Shown here piece by piece: positions 1-8,793 of a stretch of DNA of 45,319 nucleotides (position 1 is its first letter; each line of letters starts with the position of its first letter). The position numbers were made by a program, and so were the translations under genes. The DNA is from Pyrinomonadaceae bacterium (lineage in GTDB: Bacteria; Acidobacteriota; Blastocatellia; Pyrinomonadales; Pyrinomonadaceae). Where the stretch lies: the NCBI GenBank assembly GCA_014534425.1, contig JACVRN010000030.1, forward strand, positions 1 through 45,319, in the 5' to 3' direction. The notes under the pieces are model-generated. The model saw nothing but the letters and a program-made list of their open reading frames with translations. It made no database searches and was not told the DNA's origin.

Positions 1-397
1 CAAGCTCAAGGAGATTTCCTACATCCACGCCGAAGGCTACCCGGCCGGAGAGATGAAGCACGGGCCGAACGCCCTGATTGACGAGCGCCTCCCGGTGGTC
101 ATCATCAACCCGAAAGAGGAAGGCAATCAAGCGAGCGAGCTTCGTTACGAGAAGACGCACTCGAATATAGTAGAGGTCAAGGCGCGCGAAGGCGTCGTCA
201 TCTCCGTCCTCACGGAAGGCGATTCCATGTCTGCCGAGGTCTCAAACCATGTGATAGAGATTCCGCAATCGAGCGACCTGCTCTCGCCCATCCTGGCGAT
301 TATTCCCTTGCAGCTTCTGGCCTACCACATAGCCGTCAGACGCGGCTGCGACGTTGACCAGCCGAGGAACCTTGCTAAATCCGTCACAGTGGAATAG
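1..397 (+). CDS. glmS: Glutamine-fructose-6-phosphate aminotransferase, C-terminal part
   Basis: This is the 3' end of glmS, cut by the window edge; the reading frame starts at base 2. GlmS makes glucosamine-6-phosphate from fructose-6-phosphate and glutamine, the first step to UDP-GlcNAc for peptidoglycan, and acts in the cytoplasm. The visible 131 residues are the last part of the second SIS (sugar isomerase) domain. Recognisable are [11 protein letters not shown] at the very start, KHGPNALID with the His that helps open the sugar ring in the E. coli enzyme, and the typical last residues NLAKSVTVE with the conserved Lys near the C-terminus. The glutaminase domain lies outside the window. 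A hairpin follows 34 bases after the stop. Identification is firm; only the 5' part is missing. Confidence 0.97.
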   Translation, partial: KLKEISYIHAEGYPAGEMKHGPNALIDERLPVVIINPKEEGNQASELRYEKTHSNIVEVKAREGVVISVLTEGDSMSAEVSNHVIEIPQSSDLLSPILAIIPLQLLAYHIAVRRGCDVDQPRNLAKSVTVE

Positions 398-431
398 CAG
401 AAAGCCAACTACGCCTGACGGGCGATAAATT

Positions 432-460
432 GTAGGGGCAGGGCTTGTCCCTACCCCTAC
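432..460. terminator. GTAGGGG palindrome after glmS
   Basis: The arms GTAGGGGCAGGG and CCCTACCCCTAC flank a 5-base loop and pair with one mismatch. The hairpin lies between glmS and the convergent PepSY remnant. There is no clear T-run, so it may be a dispersed palindromic repeat acting as a terminator or RNA-end stabiliser rather than a classic terminator. Confidence 0.5.
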
Positions 461-481
461 GGTTATTATGTGGGTTGCATC

Positions 482-874
482 CTAATGAAAACCGTAATAA
501 TCAATCCGCCTGTTCGGGCAAGGCTTGAGTTGTGAGATTGTCTGTGCTGCGTCTTGCGCGCACGGATTGACGAAGAGATTGCGCCCGCCCGCGTAGCTAA
601 TCATCACGGGGCGGGCCTTGTCTTCATACATGGTGATGCCGGTCGGAATGCCGCTCTCTGTCTCGCGCAGCTTTGCGAGTAGCTGTTCTACGGAGAGGCG
701 CGATGCATCCGTGGAAGGCGCTGCGACCGTGTAGCTGCGAGTGTCTGCCCAAACGGTGAGTTGCTTCTCAAAAGCCAGCAGCACGCCCGTCACAGACATG
801 ATGAAGATGATTATGCCCGCCAGTGTCCCCGCTATCAGGTGACACCAGAAAATAAGTTTACGAAATCGCTTCAA
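482..874 (-). pseudogene. Truncated PepSY-associated transmembrane protein
   Basis: The 130-residue product starts like PepSY-TM family inner-membrane proteins: a basic N-terminus, a membrane helix (IFWCHLIAGTLAGIIIFIMS, about residues 8-28), then VTGVLLAFEKQLT and a short periplasmic stretch. Family members usually run to 350-500 residues with several more helices. Here similarity fades after GGRNLFVNP, where the family normally continues with a YTG-type motif, and a Cys-rich tail follows to an early stop. Only about 85 bases separate this stop from glmS, so the rest of the gene is gone rather than shifted nearby. It is probably a decayed remnant. Full-length members are linked to siderophore/iron uptake or flavin-dependent reduction, which cannot be claimed for this piece. 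Confidence 0.65.
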
Positions 875-886
875 ACGGGAATCCCC

Positions 887-916
887 CTTGTCGGAATTTT
901 AATCTTGTCGGATTTT
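887..916. repeat. Short direct repeat CTTGTCGGAATTTT / CTTGTCGGATTTT
   Basis: Two near-identical 13-14 base copies sit 17 bases apart, just upstream of the PepSY remnant and ahead of the plus-strand genes at 1025 and 1217. Position and spacing would fit a regulator-binding site, but nothing else supports that. Confidence 0.35.
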
Positions 917-1024
917 CATTTTAGATTATCACGACTTCTACTTTGCAGTAGAGACGGATTTCGATTACTGTTGACGAAATCGCTCTCATGTTTTTAATCC
1001 AACCGGAAGGCTAAACGACTTAAG

Positions 1025-1207
1025 ATGACGGAAGCAGATAAGCAGGAAGTCAGACATGTGGTGCAGGAGGAAATCCTGGCGATACTGGCCGACGCCAAAG
1101 CGCAGCTTGGCAGCAAAGACCCGACGGGGTTCGGCAAGAAGGCTCTGGACGGTCTAGCCAGCGTGATACGCCGCAGGCAAACCACGTCCGAAGGCGAGCA
1201 TCAGTAA
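1025..1207 (+). CDS. Small hypothetical protein (60 aa)
   Basis: I do not recognise this 60-residue product. It is hydrophilic, probably mostly helical (TEADKQEVRHVVQEEILAIL), and has no signal peptide, membrane segment or cysteines. It ends nine bases before the start of the M1 peptidase gene. That next gene has a good ribosome-binding site (AAGGAG) overlapping this stop codon, so the two are likely co-transcribed. A ribosome-binding site for the small gene itself is weak: GGAAGG lies about 14 bases upstream. An opposite-strand frame of similar length overlaps it but has no supporting signals. The call as a real gene rests on spacing and amino-acid composition. Confidence 0.55.
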   Translation: MTEADKQEVRHVVQEEILAILADAKAQLGSKDPTGFGKKALDGLASVIRRRQTTSEGEHQ

Positions 1208-1216
1208 GGAGATGAG

Positions 1217-2920
1217 ATGACTGTAAGAGAGAGAAGTATAGACTATGCTTTCAAACTCCTCTTCGTCTCTGTTCTTTTAATTTTCTCGGCGGGCGCTGCA
1301 AGCGCGCAGAGGCAGTTGGGCGTGCGGCCCACGGAGTCCGGCGGGCCGCTCATGCCGGAGCAGGCCGCTTATGACGTGAAGTCTTACGACCTGGCGCTAA
1401 TGGTCAACCCTGTGGAGCAGTCAATCCGGGGCATGCTCACGGTCGAAGCGCGCATAGTTCATCCGACCGCCTGGTTCGTGCTGGATTTGGACGAGCCGCT
1501 AAAGGTTGAAGCCGTCTCGGATGTCTTTCAGGACACGCGGCCCATGCCAATGCAATTCGAACGGCGCGGCGGGAAAATCTGGATAGCCTTTCCCATGACC
1601 AAACAGCCGGGCGCGGAGGTTCGCCTGCGCGTGCAGTATCAGGGCAAGCCGCGCGTCGCGCCGCGCCCGCCCTGGGTCGGCGGCTTCGTCTGGTCACAGA
1701 CTCCTTCGGGCGCGCCGTGGGTCGGAGTCGCTTGCCAGAACGACGGCGCGGACATCTGGTGGCCCTGCAAAGACCATCCGTCGGACGAGCCTGAGAAGAT
1801 GTGGCTTCACATCACTGTGCCGCAGCCTTTGATTGTCGCGGCCAACGGAAAGCTGCAATCGGTCGTCAAGAACCCGGACAACACTCAGACCTTCAACTGG
1901 TTCATCTCGACTCCGATTAACAACTACGACGTTTCAATCAACATGGCCCCTTATCGCGCGGTCGAGGGCCAGTTCAAGAGCATCACGGGAGAGAACGTGC
2001 CCGTCTTCTTCTACGCCATCCCGGAAGATTACGAGAAGGCGCAGGCGCTCTTTCCGCAGTTTCTTGAGTACCTTCATTTTCTGGAAGAGCGCCTAGGGCC
2101 ATATCCTTTTCGCGCGGACAAGATAGGCGTGGCCGAGACAACGTATCTGGGCATGGAGCACCAGACCATCACCGCTTACGGCAACCAGTTCAAGCTCAAC
2201 GCCTACGGCTTCGACGGTCTTCTCTTTCACGAGATAGGCCATGAGTGGTGGGGAAATCTAGTGACGGCATCGGACTGGCGCGACATGTGGCTGCACGAAG
2301 GGTTTCAATCCTACATGGACGCGCTCTATGCCGGACAGATGAAGGGCGAGGAAGGATACAGGCAATATCTGGCCGGCATTCGGCGCGGCATAGGCAATTT
2401 TCAGCCGGTCGCGCCGCGTGAATCTCGCTCGACCACGCAGATATACTTTCGCGCGCCGGATTACGTGAACAGCGACGGCGACATCTACAGCAAGGGCGCT
2501 TGGATTCTGCACAGCCTGCGATACCTGATAGGCGACAAGGCGTTCTTCACCGCGCTCAGGCGCATGGCTTATCCGAACCCCGCCATGGAGAAGATTGAGG
2601 ACGGCAGCCAGTGTCGCTTTGCCACCACGGACGATTTTCGTCGCATAGCTGAAGAAGCATCCGGCATGAAGCTCGACTGGTTCTTTGAAGTTTACCTGCG
2701 CCAGCCCGCGCTTCCACGCTTGGTCACGGAAACCAGTGGCAATCAGTTGGTGCTTCGCTGGGAGACGCCAAACGGTCTTCCCTTTCCCATGCCTGTTGAA
2801 GTACAGTTGGGCGCGAAGACAGAGCGCAGAGCGATGCCTAATAATACTGCCACCATTCCTCTTCAACCGGGACAGGTGCCGACCATAGACGGCAACAAAC
2901 GAATTTTGATGGCAGAGTAA
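1217..2920 (+). CDS. Secreted M1-family aminopeptidase
   Basis: The product is a zinc metallopeptidase of family M1 that removes N-terminal residues from peptides. The N-terminus has a signal peptide (hydrophobic FKLLFVSVLLIFSAGAASAQ, cleavage near residue 31), so it acts outside the inner membrane. The zinc site is clear: HEIGH at residues 338-342 (His338, His342, catalytic Glu339) with the third ligand Glu361 in LHEGF, 18 residues after the second His. The substrate-binding GxMEN-type motif appears as GMEH at 312-315. At 567 residues it is shorter than classic 850-residue M1 enzymes and lacks the large C-terminal helical domain, as in other short bacterial members. AAGGAG lies about 6 bases before ATG and fixes the start. 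It probably forms an operon with the tiny gene before it. Confidence 0.93.
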   Translation: MTVRERSIDYAFKLLFVSVLLIFSAGAASAQRQLGVRPTESGGPLMPEQAAYDVKSYDLALMVNPVEQSIRGMLTVEARIVHPTAWFVLDLDEPLKVEAVSDVFQDTRPMPMQFERRGGKIWIAFPMTKQPGAEVRLRVQYQGKPRVAPRPPWVGGFVWSQTPSGAPWVGVACQNDGADIWWPCKDHPSDEPEKMWLHITVPQPLIVAANGKLQSVVKNPDNTQTFNWFISTPINNYDVSINMAPYRAVEGQFKSITGENVPVFFYAIPEDYEKAQALFPQFLEYLHFLEERLGPYPFRADKIGVAETTYLGMEHQTITAYGNQFKLNAYGFDGLLFHEIGHEWWGNLVTASDWRDMWLHEGFQSYMDALYAGQMKGEEGYRQYLAGIRRGIGNFQPVAPRESRSTTQIYFRAPDYVNSDGDIYSKGAWILHSLRYLIGDKAFFTALRRMAYPNPAMEKIEDGSQCRFATTDDFRRIAEEASGMKLDWFFEVYLRQPALPRLVTETSGNQLVLRWETPNGLPFPMPVEVQLGAKTERRAMPNNTATIPLQPGQVPTIDGNKRILMAE

Positions 2921-3020
2921 TCAGGCTCTTTAATTAAGGCTCGACTTAAGCATCAAGTCTTCTCTAGGCGAAAATTTAGTCTCCCCTTACCCTTTTGACC
3001 GAGAAAGGAATCCTTCCGTC

Positions 3021-4715
3021 ATGCACGCGTTCTCACGCCTGCTCTTAATCCTCTTTGCTCTCCTCTGTTTCTCTCTGTGCGCGCAGGCCGAGCCGACTCA
3101 AAAGTCCGGCACAGGCGTCATCACGGGACGCATCATGGTCGCGGACAAGCCAGCGCCGGGCGTTGTTGTGATAGCCGCTCCGGCTGAGCCTGGGCCTAAC
3201 CGCAAAGAGGCTGGAAGGGCGACTACGGATTACGAGGGAAACTATCGCCTGATAGCTCTGCCCGCAGGGCGCTACAACATCATGCCGCTTGCGCCGACTC
3301 TGGTGTCGCTTTCCGAGGGCATGTACGGCGGCGTGGGCCGCTTCGTTCTCTTGGGCGAAGGCGAGACTGTGGAGAAGATTGATTTCTCTCTAGCACGCGC
3401 GGGCGTCATCACGGGCCGCATCACGGATGCCGACGGCAAGCCCGTCATAGAAGAGCGCGTTCAACTGAATGCTGCGGATAACAGCAGCAGTCCTCCTTAC
3501 GGTCGCTACTCGAATCCTTTCATGTACCAGACGGATGACAGAGGCGTTTACAGGCTCTACGGCATCCCGCCGGGCCGTTACACCTTGAGCGTGGGCATCT
3601 CTCAGGACGAGGGCATGGTTCGCGTAGGCGCTGTCCGTCGCGGCTACTACCAGCGCACCTTCTATCCGGGCGAGACGGACGTTAAGAAGGCCGCCATCAT
3701 AGAGGTCACGGAAGGCAGCGAAGTTAAGGACGTTGACATCAAGCTGGGGCGACCGGCTCAATCCTTCTCGGTCGCGGGCCGCGTGGTCGATGCCGAGACA
3801 GGACAGCCCGTGCCGAATCAAATCATAGGCTACGGCACTTACGACGCGCAGCGCAGGCAGATGAACGGCTTCGGCTACGGCGATACGCGCTCCGATGCGC
3901 GCGGAGAGTTTCGCCTGGAAGGAGTCGTGCCGGGCCGCTTCGCAGCCTTCGTCTGGAGCGAGAACAATGTCTACACAGACCCTGTTCTCTTCGAGGTGAC
4001 GGAGGGTGATGTCACGGGGCTTGAGCTCAAGCTGAAGCGCGGGGCTTCAATCAGTGGCACGGTTCAACTGGAAGGCCCAGCCGATAAGAACGTGCTTGCC
4101 AGGTTGACGCGGCTCACGCTTTTCACAGTAGTTCAAACCAAGAACCTTAGCCCGCCGGAAAATCGACAGACTTCCATCAACGCAGACGGAAGCTTTCGCC
4201 TGACGGGATTGCCGCCGGGCCGCGTCTTCATACACCTTGCAGGCTCGCAGACGACGAAAGACTTCAGGCTCTTGCGCGTAGAGCGCGATGGAGCGCCGCA
4301 GCCTAGCGGCATTGATGTTGCGCCCGGTGCAGAGATAACAAACGTTCGCCTCGTCTTCGAATATGGTAGTGGAACTATTCGAGGGCAGGTGAGATTTGAG
4401 AACGGCGCGCTGCCCGAAGGCTCGCGCATCTTCGTCACGGCAGAGAGGCCGGGCGCGGGTGACGGCGGCGCTCAACCTGTAACCGTGCAGGCCCGGCCCC
4501 TTGCATATTCGCAGGCCGACGCGCGCGGTCGCTTTATCCTTGAGGGGCTTTCGGCGGGCGATTATCAGGTTGTAGTACGGGCGCAGTTTCCGCTCTCGAA
4601 CGGAGGTGGAAAGCTCGTGACTGGAAAGCAGAGCGTGACAATCTCAAACGGGATGGAGACGGAGATTACTGTGACCCTGGATTTGGCGGATAAAGGGCCG
4701 GGGGTGCAGGAGTAA
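3021..4715 (+). CDS. Secreted protein with repeated carboxypeptidase-regulatory-like domains (paralog 1)
   Basis: The 564-residue protein starts with a signal peptide ending near AQAEP (residue 22-25). The rest is a string of about five beta-sandwich modules of the CarboxypepD_reg/CNA-B-like fold. Each opens with a strand such as VITGRI, VAGRV, ISGTV or IRGQV and closes with a turn such as YRLYGIPPGRY or FRLEGVVPGRF. Such modules usually mediate adhesion, polysaccharide binding or structural roles, and no catalytic residues were seen. The next gene is a clear paralog and starts on the last base of this stop codon (TAATG), so the two are translationally coupled. AAAGGA about 10 bases before ATG is a plausible ribosome-binding site. 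The exact ligand is unknown. Confidence 0.85.
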   Translation: MHAFSRLLLILFALLCFSLCAQAEPTQKSGTGVITGRIMVADKPAPGVVVIAAPAEPGPNRKEAGRATTDYEGNYRLIALPAGRYNIMPLAPTLVSLSEGMYGGVGRFVLLGEGETVEKIDFSLARAGVITGRITDADGKPVIEERVQLNAADNSSSPPYGRYSNPFMYQTDDRGVYRLYGIPPGRYTLSVGISQDEGMVRVGAVRRGYYQRTFYPGETDVKKAAIIEVTEGSEVKDVDIKLGRPAQSFSVAGRVVDAETGQPVPNQIIGYGTYDAQRRQMNGFGYGDTRSDARGEFRLEGVVPGRFAAFVWSENNVYTDPVLFEVTEGDVTGLELKLKRGASISGTVQLEGPADKNVLARLTRLTLFTVVQTKNLSPPENRQTSINADGSFRLTGLPPGRVFIHLAGSQTTKDFRLLRVERDGAPQPSGIDVAPGAEITNVRLVFEYGSGTIRGQVRFENGALPEGSRIFVTAERPGAGDGGAQPVTVQARPLAYSQADARGRFILEGLSAGDYQVVVRAQFPLSNGGGKLVTGKQSVTISNGMETEITVTLDLADKGPGVQE

Positions 4716-6568
4716 TGAGAAATAGTCCCCTCGCACGCTTCTGGCAATGGCGCGCAACTTTCTTTCTTCTCTCTCTCCTTCTGCTGGCTTCCATGACTGC
4801 GCTTGGGCAGGAGCCTGCGCGAGCGTCGCGCGCCGGAGTCGAAGACTCCAATGCAGGCGGCGCTGCTTCCGGCTCAATCACGGGTCGCGTCGTCGGAGAC
4901 GATGGCCGCCCCGTGGCTGATGCTCAGGTCTTCATCTTCCGCGCGTTCTCAAATTTTTCGGGGCGCGGCTCTGTGACCGATAGCGCCGGGCGCTTTCAAT
5001 TCAAAGAGCTTTCGCCGGGCCTCTACTTGCTGCGCGCAGGCTCTGCGGGCTTTATAGAGTTGCCGGACGAGAACAGAAATCCTCTTGAGCCTAGATACTT
5101 CAGGTTGGGCGAAACGGCTCAACTGACGCTCGTCAAGGGCGGAGTCATTACGGGCACTGTGATGAACGCGCAGGGCGAGCCTATGACGGGAGCAATCGTG
5201 CGCGTCATACGCGTGCGTGACGCTCAGGGACGCAAGCTCACTCTGGAAGGAGGAGCGAGCGGCGCGCCGCGCATGACGGATGACAGGGGCGTCTATCGCA
5301 TCTACGGCTTGCAGCCCGGCAGCTACATCGTCGTCGTAGGCGGCGGCAATCCTTATTTCCTCGGCACGATGGGTCTCTATGACGGCGACACGCCGACTTA
5401 CTATCCTTCGTCCACGCGTGACACCGCCGTTGAGGTTATGGTGCGCGCCGGAGATGAAGCTACGGGCGTAGACATACGCTATAGAGGCGAGCGCGGCCAC
5501 ACCATTAGCGGCACCATTCTGGGATCGGCCACGGGCAATTTCAGCTATCTGGGCGTCGCGCTGACGCGAGTGACGACGGGCATTCTAGAAGCGCAAACAT
5601 ACTCGCCCTCGGTTGACGGCAAGCGCGTCTTCTCTTTGAACGGTGTGCCCGACGGCGAGTACGAGATAACGGCGCAGAACACTCTTGAGAAGGGCGAGAC
5701 GCTGGCGTCCATGCCGCGCCGCGTCACCGTTCGCGGCACTGATGTCACGGGCCTAGAGCTTCAGCTTTCGCCCCTTGCGAGCATAAGCGGACGCGTGGTG
5801 CTTGAGCCTCTCCCGAAAGAGGCAGCGTGCGTGACGCAGACCAGCGCTCAGCTAGCCATGCAACAGACGCTTGTGACCGCACGGCGCGAAGAGCAGGATA
5901 AAGAGCGCATACAGGTCGCGCAGTTCTTTTCGGGCGGCAACGTCCCCGACGAGCAGGGAGAATTTTCGATACGCAATCTTTCGGACGGACTCTTTCGCGT
6001 TAGCGTTCGGCTGCCGGGCGACGATTGGTACGTGCGCGCTGCAACCTTTCCGACTCCCGCCCGCGCAACGACCGAGCCAGCCAGGCTGGCTGCTACGAAA
6101 GCAGCGCCCGCTACGAAAGCGCCGCCAGCGCCTTCATTAGCGCCCGGCACAGTTGCCACAAGGCGCGGCGAGCGCACGTCCGGCATCGTCATCAATCTGG
6201 CGCAGGGCGCGGCCACCTTGCGCGGGCGCGTCACAACGCAGGCAGAGGGCGCTACGCTTCCTGCGAACCTTCGCGTCTATCTCGTTCCGGCAGAGCGCGA
6301 GCGTGCAGACGACGTACTGCGCTACGCGGAGACGGCCCCCGCCGCAGACGGCTCCTTCGCGTTCACAAGCCTAGCGCCTGGCCGCTACCTGATAGCCGTG
6401 CTATCGGCCCCGCCGCCGACGGAATATTTGAGGCCCCCGCGCATGCTCGCCTGGGACGAAGAGAGTCGCAAGGCGCTGCGCCGCGAAGCCGAAGCAGCCA
6501 ACAACGCCCTGGAATTAAAACCCTGCCAGCAGTTGAAGGACTACGCGCTAAGCTATGCTGCGAAATAA
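4715..6568 (+). CDS. Secreted protein with repeated carboxypeptidase-regulatory-like domains (paralog 2)
   Basis: This 617-residue protein has an N-terminal hydrophobic export signal (ATFFLLSLLLLASMTALGQ, ending near residue 32). It then carries about five beta-sandwich modules beginning SITGRVVGDDGRPV, VITGTVMNAQGEP, ISGTILG, ISGRVVLEP and LRGRVTTQ. Turns such as YRIYGLQPGSY and FAFTSLAPGRY match those in the preceding paralog, so the pair arose by tandem duplication. A low-complexity Ala/Pro/Thr-rich linker (about residues 450-480) separates the fourth and fifth modules. Its ATG overlaps the previous stop codon. No enzyme motif is visible; a cell-surface binding or scaffolding role is inferred. 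A palindromic repeat begins three bases after the stop. Confidence 0.85.
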   Translation: MRNSPLARFWQWRATFFLLSLLLLASMTALGQEPARASRAGVEDSNAGGAASGSITGRVVGDDGRPVADAQVFIFRAFSNFSGRGSVTDSAGRFQFKELSPGLYLLRAGSAGFIELPDENRNPLEPRYFRLGETAQLTLVKGGVITGTVMNAQGEPMTGAIVRVIRVRDAQGRKLTLEGGASGAPRMTDDRGVYRIYGLQPGSYIVVVGGGNPYFLGTMGLYDGDTPTYYPSSTRDTAVEVMVRAGDEATGVDIRYRGERGHTISGTILGSATGNFSYLGVALTRVTTGILEAQTYSPSVDGKRVFSLNGVPDGEYEITAQNTLEKGETLASMPRRVTVRGTDVTGLELQLSPLASISGRVVLEPLPKEAACVTQTSAQLAMQQTLVTARREEQDKERIQVAQFFSGGNVPDEQGEFSIRNLSDGLFRVSVRLPGDDWYVRAATFPTPARATTEPARLAATKAAPATKAPPAPSLAPGTVATRRGERTSGIVINLAQGAATLRGRVTTQAEGATLPANLRVYLVPAERERADDVLRYAETAPAADGSFAFTSLAPGRYLIAVLSAPPPTEYLRPPRMLAWDEESRKALRREAEAANNALELKPCQQLKDYALSYAAK

Positions 6569-6570
6569 GT

Positions 6571-6631
6571 AACAGGATGAACAGGATAAAAGCAGAAGAA
6601 ATTCTTTGTTCTTTATCCTGTCCATCCTGTT
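6571..6631. repeat. AACAGGAT-family palindrome, copy 1
   Basis: The arms AACAGGATGAACAGGATAAA (6571-6590) and its near-perfect reverse complement (6612-6631) surround a 21-base AT-rich loop. The element sits three bases after a stop codon. The outer right flank TTTGAATT mirrors the left flank AATTCAAA of copies 2 and 3, so this copy appears to lie in the opposite orientation. Confidence 0.85.
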
Positions 6632-6734
6632 TGAATTCCGCTCTAAATTATCCAACTGGGCCAACCTTTCTTTCGCTTCTCTTCATCGTAGGCCCAAAGC
6701 TATAAGAGAGTCGGTGAACCGGGGAATCACTTTT

Positions 6735-8051
6735 ATGCGAGCCTTCCTTTATACGACATGCGCCTTCGTCATCATCTTTATGTTAAGCGTGGGCGCGGCT
6801 GCTCAATCCGGTCGCTCCAAGCAGGCGGGCGAGGGCAAGAAGAACCCTTCCGACTCCGGCCAGTCGCGGCCTCAAAGCTCTGGCGAGCCGGAAAAGGAAG
6901 AGCCGCAGGAGACTGAGACCGTCAAGATAGAGACGAACCTCGTCACAGTGCCCGTCATAGCGAGCACTCGCGGCGGCATCTACGTCCCCGACATGCGGCA
7001 GGACGAGTTCACCATCTTCGAGGACGGAGTCCAGCAGGAAATCTCTTTCTTCGCCACCGTGACCGCGCCTTTCTCTGTCGTGCTGATGATTGACACAAGC
7101 GCGAGCACGGAAGAGAAGCTCTATCAAATACGGAAGGCGGCCACGGCTTTCGTCTCACAGCTTCAAGCGAGCGACCGCGTGAAGCTCATCTCCTTTGACG
7201 ACCGCGTGCGCGAGTTCGGAGACTTCACCGGCGACCGCACGCTCTTGAGCGGCATGATAGGAGAGTTGCAGCCCGGACGCGGGACGAAGCTTTACGACGC
7301 GATGGACGTTGCGCTCAAATCTCTTGAGCGGATAAAGGGTCGCAAGGCAATCGTCATCTTCACGGACGGCGTTGACTGGCACAGCGACTCAAAAGACCAC
7401 GCGGACAATTTTCGCGGGATTGAAGAATCGGGCATCATCATCTATCCCATACGCTACGACACGCGCGAAGAGACAGAGCGGCTGGCGCGGGCGCAGGCGC
7501 GCGGAGGACAGAGCGTTGACCTCGGCACAATCTTTGGCGGCGGAATCCCTCAAACCACTCCTCCCACATTTCCAGGCGGCACGACCGTTCCTACTGGCCG
7601 CACGGGCGGCGGCACGAGCACGCGCTTGCCCGGCCCCATAGTCGTCTCGCGCGACCCCGGCGGCACGAGCACGGGACGCACAGGCCCGGACGCCACCGCC
7701 CGTTACCCGGATCCTACTAACGAGCCTACGCGCCCGCCCACGACGCCGCAGCAAGCGGAAGACGCTGCCATCACACGCATGCTTGACTCCGCCTACGCCT
7801 GGGCCGACAGCTATCTCAACGACCTGGCAACCAAGTCCGGTGGCAAACTGATGCGCGCGGACACTCTCGGCAACCTACCGCAAGCCTTCTCGCAGATTGC
7901 CGCAGAGCTTCGCACGCAGTACAGCCTGGGCTACTATCCGCCTAAAAATTCCCGCGACGGCAAGCTGCACAAGATTCAGGTGCGCTCCACGCGCAAAGGC
8001 GTTCAGGTGCGCTCCCGCCCCGCCTACCGCTCAAAAAACAGTGCTGAGTGA
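6735..8051 (+). CDS. Secreted VWA-domain protein of the acidobacterial VWFA-related type
   Basis: The frame is open from 6606, but the ATG at 6735 gives a good signal peptide (FLYTTCAFVIIFMLSVGAAAQ), so it is preferred (438 aa). After a charged linker comes the family opening NLVTVPVIAS and a pattern like DEFTIFEDGVQQEISFF. The von Willebrand A domain has a MIDAS metal site: DTSAS (Asp120) and FTDG (Asp211), with a Thr in RGTKLYDA between them. A Gly/Thr/Pro-rich insert (about residues 270-345) is followed by the typical tail with QYSLGYYPP and KGVQVRSRPAY. The family is strongly expanded in Acidobacteriota and presumed to bind extracellular partners through a divalent ion; no function is established. 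It follows the two beta-sandwich proteins but is separated by a palindromic repeat. Confidence 0.88.
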   Translation: MRAFLYTTCAFVIIFMLSVGAAAQSGRSKQAGEGKKNPSDSGQSRPQSSGEPEKEEPQETETVKIETNLVTVPVIASTRGGIYVPDMRQDEFTIFEDGVQQEISFFATVTAPFSVVLMIDTSASTEEKLYQIRKAATAFVSQLQASDRVKLISFDDRVREFGDFTGDRTLLSGMIGELQPGRGTKLYDAMDVALKSLERIKGRKAIVIFTDGVDWHSDSKDHADNFRGIEESGIIIYPIRYDTREETERLARAQARGGQSVDLGTIFGGGIPQTTPPTFPGGTTVPTGRTGGGTSTRLPGPIVVSRDPGGTSTGRTGPDATARYPDPTNEPTRPPTTPQQAEDAAITRMLDSAYAWADSYLNDLATKSGGKLMRADTLGNLPQAFSQIAAELRTQYSLGYYPPKNSRDGKLHKIQVRSTRKGVQVRSRPAYRSKNSAE

Positions 8052-8060
8052 CGTGAAGAA

Positions 8061-8139
8061 GCTTTCAGCCGTCAGCATTCAGCTATCGGCAAAGCAAGCT
8101 CTTCTTCTTGCTGAATGCTGATGGCTGACGGCTGATTGC
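8061..8139. repeat. CAGCTATCAGC-family palindrome, copy 1
   Basis: The left arm is made of units TTCAGCC-GTCAGCA-TTCAGCT. The right arm reads GCTGAATGCTGATGGCTGAC, the reverse complement apart from a few changes. Each arm is a tandem run of 7-base units. It lies just after the VWA gene stop. Confidence 0.8.
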
Positions 8140-8150
8140 TTCTCTTTCTT

Positions 8151-8175
8151 GTAACTTGTCACTCGTCACTTGTCG
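8151..8175. repeat. GTCACTYGTCAC-type tandem repeat, single arm
   Basis: The run of GTCACT/GTCACTT units matches one arm of the palindrome at 19640-19694 but has no partner arm here. It ends 15 bases before the isochorismatase start. Confidence 0.6.
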
Positions 8176-8190
8176 CTGTAGTATCTTTCT

Positions 8191-8748
8191 ATGCAGCACA
8201 AGAACACGCTTGATTTACAGCACACGGCGCTGGTCATCATAGACATGCAGGAGGCTTTCCGCTCTAAAATCTCGGACTTTGCGGAGACTGCGGCGCGCAT
8301 AGCGCTTGTAGCGCACGCCGCACAGCTTTTGAGCCTGCCCGTCATCGTCACAGAGCAGTACCCGCGCGGACTGGGCCACACGGCTGACGAAATACGAGCG
8401 GTTCTGCCGCCCGCGCTCGAAGCCATAGAGAAGACCGCCTTCAGTTCCTGCGGCGCGCAGAGCTTTATTAACGAACTGGAACGCACGCGTGCGCGTCACA
8501 TCATAGTCTGCGGCATAGAGGCTCACATCTGCGTCAATCAAACCACGCACGACCTGCTGGCGCGAGGGCTGACCGTGCATCTTCTGACCGACTGCATCAC
8601 TGCGCGTTCACAGAACAACAAGCAGGTCGCGCTTAGTAAGATGCAGATGAGCGGCGCGATTCCCTCATCAACCGAAATGGCGCTCTTCGAGTTAATCCGT
8701 GACGCCAAGCACGAACAGTTCAAGGCTATTCAAAATCTTATCAAGTAG
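8191..8748 (+). CDS. Isochorismatase-family (cysteine) hydrolase
   Basis: The 185-residue cytoplasmic protein has the isochorismatase-like fold. The catalytic triad of the family is visible: Asp18 in VIIDMQEAF, Lys81 in EKTAFSS and Cys114 in GIEAHICVNQT, with the usual cis-peptide region just before the Cys. The family includes isochorismatases, nicotinamidases and N-carbamoyl amidases; this short form resembles the broad hydrolase group (YcaC-like), and its substrate cannot be read from sequence. It is flanked on both sides by dispersed repeats, and no ribosome-binding site is visible before ATG. There is no metabolic neighbour that would suggest a substrate. Confidence 0.9.
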   Translation: MQHKNTLDLQHTALVIIDMQEAFRSKISDFAETAARIALVAHAAQLLSLPVIVTEQYPRGLGHTADEIRAVLPPALEAIEKTAFSSCGAQSFINELERTRARHIIVCGIEAHICVNQTTHDLLARGLTVHLLTDCITARSQNNKQVALSKMQMSGAIPSSTEMALFELIRDAKHEQFKAIQNLIK

Positions 8749-8750
8749 GG

Positions 8751-8793
8751 ATTGATTCATTTGCTCAATGAACCGATGAATCAATGAATCAAT
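8751..8793. repeat. ATTGATTCATT palindrome overlapping the pcrA start
   Basis: Perfect 11-base arms ATTGATTCATT (8751-8761) and AATGAATCAAT (8783-8793) are separated by 21 bases containing partial extra copies. The right arm supplies the first two bases of the ATG start codon of the helicase gene. Confidence 0.75.

Noticed and set aside
6025..6705. 226-codon plus-strand frame overlapping the second beta-sandwich gene
   Set aside because: It is a different frame of the same strand, Arg/Ser-rich, and crosses into a repeat; the main frame has clear domains.
8061..8175. Possible CRISPR-like array because of short repeated words
   Set aside because: The units are 7-8 bases with no spacers, arranged as palindromic arms; no cas genes are present.
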